From NCBI GenBank assembly GCA_035288405.1, contig DATEAK010000070.1, positions 1 to 18,520 of the forward strand: a DNA stretch of 18,520 bases, written 5' to 3'. This document shows positions 13,421-18,520 of the stretch, piece by piece (positions within the stretch are counted from its first letter, which is position 1; every line of letters starts with the position of its first letter). The notes beneath the pieces were generated by a model that was given only the letters and a program-made list of their open reading frames with translations, did not search any database and was not told the origin of the DNA. The position numbers and the translations under genes are program-made. This stretch comes from JACPSX01 sp035288405 [NCBI: bacterium] (lineage in GTDB: Bacteria > JACPSX01).

Positions 13421-15535
13421 TCAATTGCGGTGCGCCACGAAGGCCTCGGCTGCCAAGACTCCTCCCAGAACCAGCAAGAACCAGGGGGAGAAGTCCGTTT
13501 CTTTGGTTCCTAAAAGTCCCTCCTCCTTGCCGGCGGGAGCTGCGATCCGCTCCATCGGGATCACGCCTGCTTTTCGTTTGAGTTGGGCGAAGTCCATCGG
13601 AGTCAGGTCGGACTCGGCGGCGGGTGGGTTCACCCCGTACCAGGTTTCCTGGCCGCCGGGAATCTCAAGACGGTATATCCCCGTGCGCCCCTGCGGGCGG
13701 ATGACCGCAATCCCTTTCTCTCCGCGGTTTTCAACGGGCAGTGAAACGGAGCGCCCGCCGGGCTCTCGGAGGTGGGCCTCTTTCCCGATCCCGCTGACAG
13801 GGATCACCACTTCCTGCTTGGCTCCCCAGGGGATCGTTTGTGCTTTCTGATCTTCCAGACGGCCTGTGAGGGACAACACCGCCTGCTGCCACAAGGGGAG
13901 ATATACGGAAGTGGCCGGGAGATTGTTCCAATCCAAGTCGGCACTGGAAGTAAACAGAAGGACCTTCCCTCGTCCCACGGTTGCATTCAGGAGGAGAGGA
14001 TCCCCCCCTTCCAACTGCAGTAAAGAGCGTACCGGGATTCTGCCCGATCCCACTTTAAAGTACCGGGAGAAACGCGCATTTCGCAAGGCCTCTTGCTCGG
14101 GGCCGGCGAAGATCTTGACGATGGGGCTCTCCACATCGATCCGGGATATCCGAAACGGGTTTTTCCCCGCCGCGGTCTTCATCTCCAAAAGAGACACCGG
14201 CAACAGCGGGGTGGCTCCTTCGAAAAGGTCTCGGTTGTAGCGCTCTGCTTCTACCTTGTCTCCCAGGAAGACGATCAAGCCTCCTCCGTCCCAGAGGTAG
14301 CGGAACAGGGAACGGCGGGCCTCTGAGCTCAGGGACTCCACATTGGTCAGTATGACAGCCCCGTACTCCTTTAATGAGATCCCCTCGATCTCCTTGGGAG
14401 CTACGACACGGGGGGCAATGAGGCCCCGTTCTCCGACTCCTTCGGGGTGCAGGGCGGTGGTCAGATAATACGTGGCACTTGCGGACAGAGAAGGTCTGGG
14501 GTTCCCGTCGACAACGAGAACCCGGATTTCCGCATTCACATTGAGCGGGAAGAAAAAGCGGTCATCCGTGGAGAGATTATCCGGACCCAGCTCGACTCTT
14601 GCCTCCTGGAGTCCCGTGGCGGGAGGGAGAAACGAAAAATTAATCGCCCGGTGCTCGGACGGCGCCAGATCGATGAGCTGCTCGGCAACCTTGGTTGACC
14701 CCAGCCACAGGCTCACAGGCACCGCTTTTTGCTCCTGAATGGAGAAGTTCGCAACGATTGCCTTGAGCTGGGAGGGTGCCCCTTGCTGCATGGGATCCCG
14801 GGCAACCTCCACGCTTTGGACAGCGCGGTTTGGAGAGGGCATGCCGGTCGACAGATCCACCAGGGTCACGGGGATATCCAGGTTGATCCCGCGCAGAGAG
14901 GCGGGGTTGAACTGGTCCCAGCCGTTGCGCCCGAGGCCGGTGACGACCACGATGGCGCTTTTCCCCTTGGCTTTTTCCTTGGAAAGGAGATGGTAGGCCT
15001 GTTGAAAGACTCCGGGGATGTCTGCAGTCCCATTGGAAAGCGAGATTCCCTTCAGTGCGGCCAGTGCCTGGGCCCGATCTCCGAGCGTCAGAGGCCAGTC
15101 CGCCGGCGTCGCAGGACTTGTGGACAGCAAGGCGATCCGGTGTCCTCCCCCAAGATCCTGGAGAAAGATTTCTAGAATTTTTCGACCCCGGTCCAGTCGC
15201 GTCGTGTTGCCCTCCACGTAGCCCATGCTGAGAGAGTTATCCAGGATCAGGACCAGGGTCTCGCTTTGCCGGGCGATCTCCAGAATGTCCCGGGTGCGTG
15301 AGAGAACCGGATGGGCGATGAAAAGAGCCAGCAGCGCCAAGGCGGCCATGCGCAGGGCCAGCAGCAGCCATTGCCGGAGCCGATTGCGGCGCACAAGCCG
15401 GTTGTGGGCCAGCAGCAAATAGCGCATGGGGGCAAAGGGGACGCGGTACAGGCGCCGTTTGCTGATGAGGTGAATCAGCACGGGGAGGGCTACGGCCCCT
15501 AAGGCCGACAACATCCAAGGATTGGTGAAACCCAT
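13421..15535 (-). CDS. BatA-like membrane protein with VWA domain
   Basis: This membrane protein has 704 residues. The start MGFTNPWMLSALGAVALPVLI is the classic BatA N-terminal membrane motif, so the ATG at 15535 is preferred over the upstream open frame to 15628. It lies two bases after the DUF58 stop. A second membrane segment (WLLLALRMAALALLALFI) precedes a von Willebrand A domain with LVLILDNSLSMGY (DxSxS metal site). Beta-sandwich and amidotransferase-like regions follow (EIRVLVVDGNPRPSLSASA, GAVILTNVESL, GGLIVFLGD). A C-terminal membrane helix (FLLVLGGVLAAEAF) ends the protein. Gene order with MoxR and DUF58 supports a role in envelope integrity or complex assembly, as proposed for Bat proteins. 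The precise function is unproven. Confidence 0.88.
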   Translation of the reverse strand: MGFTNPWMLSALGAVALPVLIHLISKRRLYRVPFAPMRYLLLAHNRLVRRNRLRQWLLLALRMAALALLALFIAHPVLSRTRDILEIARQSETLVLILDNSLSMGYVEGNTTRLDRGRKILEIFLQDLGGGHRIALLSTSPATPADWPLTLGDRAQALAALKGISLSNGTADIPGVFQQAYHLLSKEKAKGKSAIVVVTGLGRNGWDQFNPASLRGINLDIPVTLVDLSTGMPSPNRAVQSVEVARDPMQQGAPSQLKAIVANFSIQEQKAVPVSLWLGSTKVAEQLIDLAPSEHRAINFSFLPPATGLQEARVELGPDNLSTDDRFFFPLNVNAEIRVLVVDGNPRPSLSASATYYLTTALHPEGVGERGLIAPRVVAPKEIEGISLKEYGAVILTNVESLSSEARRSLFRYLWDGGGLIVFLGDKVEAERYNRDLFEGATPLLPVSLLEMKTAAGKNPFRISRIDVESPIVKIFAGPEQEALRNARFSRYFKVGSGRIPVRSLLQLEGGDPLLLNATVGRGKVLLFTSSADLDWNNLPATSVYLPLWQQAVLSLTGRLEDQKAQTIPWGAKQEVVIPVSGIGKEAHLREPGGRSVSLPVENRGEKGIAVIRPQGRTGIYRLEIPGGQETWYGVNPPAAESDLTPMDFAQLKRKAGVIPMERIAAPAGKEEGLLGTKETDFSPWFLLVLGGVLAAEAFVAHRN

Positions 15536-15537
15536 GG

Positions 15538-16422
15538 TCAACCTCGCTCGGAGAAAAACCGGATCAGGGATTGATCGAGTGGAACGGAGGTATCCAGAAG
15601 GGTATAGTCCATCCCCGCCTGCACACAAGCCCGGCGGTAGCGTTCACAAAATTCGTTGATAATTTCCATGTATTCCCGACGGATGACGGCGGGATCCGTG
15701 ACGACTCGCAAATCCTCCTCGAGTCCTTCGAAACGCACCGTGTCCCGGAAAGGAAGAGTCAGCTCATCGCGGTCGAGTACGTGAAAGACCATGACCTCGT
15801 GATTCAGAAATTCGAAGCGCTTGAGAGACCGGATGATTCCGTCTCCTTCTTCCAGGAGGTCGGAGAGAACGATGACTAAGCTGCGGCTTTTCAAGCTCCC
15901 CGCCAGCTCGCTTAGAGCCTCGCCCACAGTGGTCTCGCCGCTGGGGACCAGGCCTTCGAGTGCGCTGGCGATGGTGCCCAATTGATTCCGTCCTGCCCGT
16001 GCCGGAAGGCTGTGCTTGAGCGTCTTGGCACACAAAGTAAATCCCACGGAGTCCCCCTGGTGCAGAAGGATGTGAGACATGGAGGTGGCAACGAAGCAGG
16101 CGTAGGCAAACTTGCTCCAGACTGCGTTTTCCCCCCGATACGACATGGAGGCGCTGCCGTCCAATACTAGGAAACAACGCCGGCTGGTCTCTTCTTCGTA
16201 CTCTTTGATGTAGTAGCGGTCCGACTTCCCATAGGCTTTCCAGTCCACGTGGCGGATCTCGTCGCCGGGACTGTACTCACGGTGCTCGGCGAATTCCACG
16301 TTAAACCCTTTAAAGGTGCTCTTGTGAACTCCCGAAAGAAACCCCTCCACGCTGTGGCGGCTCTTCAGCGTCAAGGTGGAGAGCTTCCCCAAAAGCTGCG
16401 GATCGACGTAACTCCAGGCCAT
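15538..16422 (-). CDS. DUF58 domain protein
   Basis: This protein has 294 residues from ATG 16422, which sits one base after the moxR stop. The open frame runs to 16500, but that extension lies inside moxR in another frame. The DUF58 signature is clear: FKGFNVEFAEHREYSPGDEIRHVDWK, then YYIKEYEEETSRRCFLVLDGSASM, with a VWA-like DxSxS metal site. SLVIVLSDLLEEGDGI completes the Rossmann-like core. There is no membrane segment, so it is probably cytoplasmic. DUF58 proteins are the usual partners of MoxR ATPases, and the one-base spacing shows co-translation. The partner substrate is unknown. Confidence 0.92.
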   Translation of the reverse strand: MAWSYVDPQLLGKLSTLTLKSRHSVEGFLSGVHKSTFKGFNVEFAEHREYSPGDEIRHVDWKAYGKSDRYYIKEYEEETSRRCFLVLDGSASMSYRGENAVWSKFAYACFVATSMSHILLHQGDSVGFTLCAKTLKHSLPARAGRNQLGTIASALEGLVPSGETTVGEALSELAGSLKSRSLVIVLSDLLEEGDGIIRSLKRFEFLNHEVMVFHVLDRDELTLPFRDTVRFEGLEEDLRVVTDPAVIRREYMEIINEFCERYRRACVQAGMDYTLLDTSVPLDQSLIRFFSERG

Positions 16423-16423
16423 C

Positions 16424-17437
16424 TTATTCTTCGCTCCTGACTTCTTCCAGGAGCCTGTGCACCACGGTGCCGGAATTGATTCCGGCGGCGCTGGCCGCAA
16501 AGTTCGTCAGGATCCGGTGGCGCAGGACCGCCGGAGCCAGGGCCTGGATATCCTCCACGGTAACCGAAGGACGTCCCTGCAGAAGAGCTCGGGACTTGGC
16601 TCCAAGAACCAGATACTGAGAGGCTCGGGGACCGGCTCCCCAGTTGACCCACTCCCGGATGAACTCGGGAGCTTGAGGTTTATTGGGACGAGAGGCCTGG
16701 ACCAGGCGCACGGCGTACCGCACCACGTGGCTGGCCACCGGCACCCGGCGCACCAGCTCCTGCATCTCCAAAAGATGGACGCTCTTCATGATTTTTTGCA
16801 GGCGGGGTTGATAAGCGGAGGTGGTGGTGGTGACGATCTCCACCTCGTCCTCGATCGGCGGATAATCAATGAAGAGATTAAACATGAACCGATCCAACTG
16901 GGCCTCGGGGAGAGGATAGGTGCCCTCGTGTTCAATGGGGTTCTGGGTCGCCAGTACGAAAAACGGGGGCTCCAGATCGTAGGTGTTCCCACCGGCGGTG
17001 ACCTTGTGCTCCTGCATGGCCTGCAGAAGAGCCGCCTGGGTCTTGGGTGGGGTGCGGTTGATCTCATCCGCCAGCAGGATGTTGCAGAAGATGGGGCCTT
17101 TGATGAACTTGAAGGAGCGGTGGCCGCTGCTCACATCTTCCTCGAGGATCTCGGTCCCCGTGATGTCCGAAGGCATCAGATCGGGTGTGAACTGGATCCG
17201 GTTAAAGCGCAGTTCCAGGATCTCGGCGAGAGTGGAGATCAGCAGGGTTTTTGCCAGACCGGGCACCCCTTCGAGTAGACAGTGACCCCGGCATAGAAGG
17301 GCGACCAAGAGTTGTTCAATGATGGCATCCTGGCCCACGATGACTTTTTTAATTTCCGAGAGGATCTTCTCCCGGCTCCGGGAGACTTCGGCAACCTGGG
17401 CCAGGTCATCCCGGCTTTCTGTTAAAGCTGCTTCCAT
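16424..17437 (-). CDS. moxR: MoxR-family AAA+ ATPase
   Basis: This ATPase has 337 residues. It carries Walker A GVPGLAKT (57-64), Walker B ILLADE (120-125) followed by [16 protein letters not shown], and the sensor/arginine region [22 protein letters not shown], which is diagnostic of MoxR. The lid domain covers about 230-330. MoxR ATPases act as chaperone-like remodelers that work with VWA-domain proteins such as the DUF58 and BatA-like products downstream. The ATG follows AAGGGAG, 12 bases after the peptidase stop. It is the likely energy source for the whole operon's system. Confidence 0.96.
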   Translation of the reverse strand: MEAALTESRDDLAQVAEVSRSREKILSEIKKVIVGQDAIIEQLLVALLCRGHCLLEGVPGLAKTLLISTLAEILELRFNRIQFTPDLMPSDITGTEILEEDVSSGHRSFKFIKGPIFCNILLADEINRTPPKTQAALLQAMQEHKVTAGGNTYDLEPPFFVLATQNPIEHEGTYPLPEAQLDRFMFNLFIDYPPIEDEVEIVTTTTSAYQPRLQKIMKSVHLLEMQELVRRVPVASHVVRYAVRLVQASRPNKPQAPEFIREWVNWGAGPRASQYLVLGAKSRALLQGRPSVTVEDIQALAPAVLRHRILTNFAASAAGINSGTVVHRLLEEVRSEE

Positions 17438-17449
17438 GATGACTCCCTT

Positions 17450-18520
17450 CTAGCGCCCGGGACGGGCGGAGGAGAGCAGGTTGGCAATTTCCTGTTCCTG
17501 TTTGGACCGGCCGGGGCTTCCCAGACGGTTATACAATTCACTGAGTCGCATATGAACGTTAGGATCGTAGGGATTGATCTGAATCTCCTGCTCGAAAGCA
17601 TCGCGGGCTTCCTGGATCTTGCCGGCTTGCCAGTAGAGCTCCCCAAGGTGGCTGTAAGCGGGGGCGTAGTCTGGATCCGTACGCAGGATCTGCTCCAGGT
17701 AGGGGATGGATTCCTGGCCCCGGTTCGAGCGGATCAGGGTTGTGGCGAGCTTATTTAGGATGTAAGGAGAGTAGGGATCTTTGCCGAGACCGCGAAAATA
17801 TTCCAGAACGGCAGTGGAGTTTTGGCCTCGAGACACGAACATGTCCCCCAGGCGTATATGATTGCGGGCCACCAGAGAGCGAATCTGCTTGAGCTCCTGT
17901 GCTTCCGTATCCACCATTCCCCCTTCCCGTACGGTGTAGTTGGGAAGCCCGACACCTTCAATTTCCTTAAGGCCTTTCTTGCGCAAGAAATCCTTCCAGG
18001 CCGTCTCAAAATCCGTGAAGGAAGTCCCCAGAGCGTTCTCGATGGCTTTGCGGGTTCCTCCCTCCCCCAGTGATTCGATGTCGCTCAGGATTTTCGGCAG
18101 GATTCCGGGTCCACCCTTGCTGATCAGGTAATCGATGGCCGAGGCTCCCTCGGCATACGAAAGCTGGATTTTTTCCGAAGTATCCAGATTCACCAGGGAG
18201 GGTTCCATGTCTTTGAAGGAGACAAACGATGAGCCGCGCAGGGCCCGGGCCAGGAGCGTTTCGTTGAGCGGGCTCAAGTAGAGCGGAGACTCGCTGCGCC
18301 AGCGGGCTTCCTCGTACTTGGCGAGCCCCTCGTGAAACCAGATGGGAGCATAATTCCCGGACAACTTGACGATCATGAGGTGCATGTATTCGTGCACCAC
18401 GGCGTCGAGCCAGCGGTAGCCGCGCAGGAGAGTGCGGGGGGAGATCACCATGAGCTTATTGAACTTGGCAATCCCCACGGCCCCGGTGACTTCGATGTCT
18501 TTCCGGCTCAACGTAGAGGC
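17450..18520 (-). CDS. Gluzincin (MA-like) peptidase with TPR repeats, partial 5' end
   Basis: 357 residues are visible; the frame stays open to the right edge, and the only nearby start (TTG at 18511) is unlikely, so the N-terminus is outside. A zinc peptidase motif HEYMH (18394-18380) is followed by FHEGLAKYEE, the Peptidase_MA-type arrangement where a further glutamate may be the third ligand. After about residue 215 come tetratricopeptide-like repeats (ILNKLATTLIRSNRGQESIP, then YAPAYSHLGELYWQAGKIQE, then PNVHMRLSELYNRLG). The missing part may hold a signal peptide and more repeats. It is transcribed just upstream of moxR with a 12-base gap. The substrate is unknown; an envelope role is plausible. 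Confidence 0.85.
   Translation of the reverse strand, partial: ASTLSRKDIEVTGAVGIAKFNKLMVISPRTLLRGYRWLDAVVHEYMHLMIVKLSGNYAPIWFHEGLAKYEEARWRSESPLYLSPLNETLLARALRGSSFVSFKDMEPSLVNLDTSEKIQLSYAEGASAIDYLISKGGPGILPKILSDIESLGEGGTRKAIENALGTSFTDFETAWKDFLRKKGLKEIEGVGLPNYTVREGGMVDTEAQELKQIRSLVARNHIRLGDMFVSRGQNSTAVLEYFRGLGKDPYSPYILNKLATTLIRSNRGQESIPYLEQILRTDPDYAPAYSHLGELYWQAGKIQEARDAFEQEIQINPYDPNVHMRLSELYNRLGSPGRSKQEQEIANLLSSARPGR

Noticed and set aside
15536-15628. Longer start for the BatA-like gene
   Set aside because: The extension overlaps the DUF58 gene and precedes the conserved MGFTNPWML membrane start, which lies two bases after the DUF58 stop.
16457-17278. 273-codon plus-strand open frame
   Set aside because: It lies fully antisense to moxR, whose motifs are unmistakable.

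Overview
The window looks like a chromosomal segment of an uncultured, GC-rich bacterium with an anaerobic or redox-versatile metabolism. Its gene content (a cytoplasmic molybdopterin/FeS/NrfD oxidoreductase, a YqeB-type selenium/molybdenum protein, an apparent selenoprotein and a MoxR operon) would suit Desulfobacterota or a neighbouring phylum. There is no rRNA or marker gene, so the taxonomy is a guess. TGA serves as a normal stop in several genes, including two ATGA start/stop overlaps, so the standard code applies.

Region 1 (1-5484, minus strand) is one tightly packed operon. In transcription order it encodes an exported NMT1/SsuA-type substrate-binding protein, a MoaD/ThiS-like protein, a large molybdopterin oxidoreductase, a 16-cysteine four-cluster FeS subunit and an NrfD-type membrane subunit that runs off the left edge. 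The catalytic subunit has no Tat signal, so the complex probably faces the cytoplasm. The MoaD-like protein carries 22 residues after its Gly-Gly.

Region 2 (5690-7233, minus strand) holds a YqeB/EF2563-family protein followed by a GST-fold protein. The GST start overlaps the yqeB stop as ATGA behind a strong Shine-Dalgarno. The GST frame carries an in-frame TGA exactly where the first cysteine of a CPWC redox motif would be, followed at a suitable distance by a compact stem-loop. The best reading is a selenocysteine (UxxC) glutathione S-transferase-like selenoprotein next to a selenium/molybdenum gene. This is the standout of the window.

Region 3 (about 7250-10300, plus strand) is an accessory block. 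It holds an XRE-ImmA/IrrE regulator with an operator-like inverted repeat at its promoter, an AT-rich spacer with palindromes, and a low-GC HicA-HicB-unknown cassette. HicB has a C-terminal extension of about 95 residues. The unknown third gene overlaps the hicB stop by one base, a layout like toxin-antitoxin-chaperone systems.

Region 4 (10363-18520, minus strand) is a MoxR/von Willebrand operon. In transcription order it encodes a gluzincin peptidase with tetratricopeptide-like repeats (cut by the right edge), MoxR AAA+ ATPase, a DUF58 protein, a BatA-like membrane VWA protein, a Tat-exported DUF4159 protein and a large membrane VWA/amidotransferase-like protein. Spacings are 1-12 bases or short overlaps. 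No stretch over 300 bases lacks a gene. I found no tRNA, rRNA, CRISPR array or insertion sequence.
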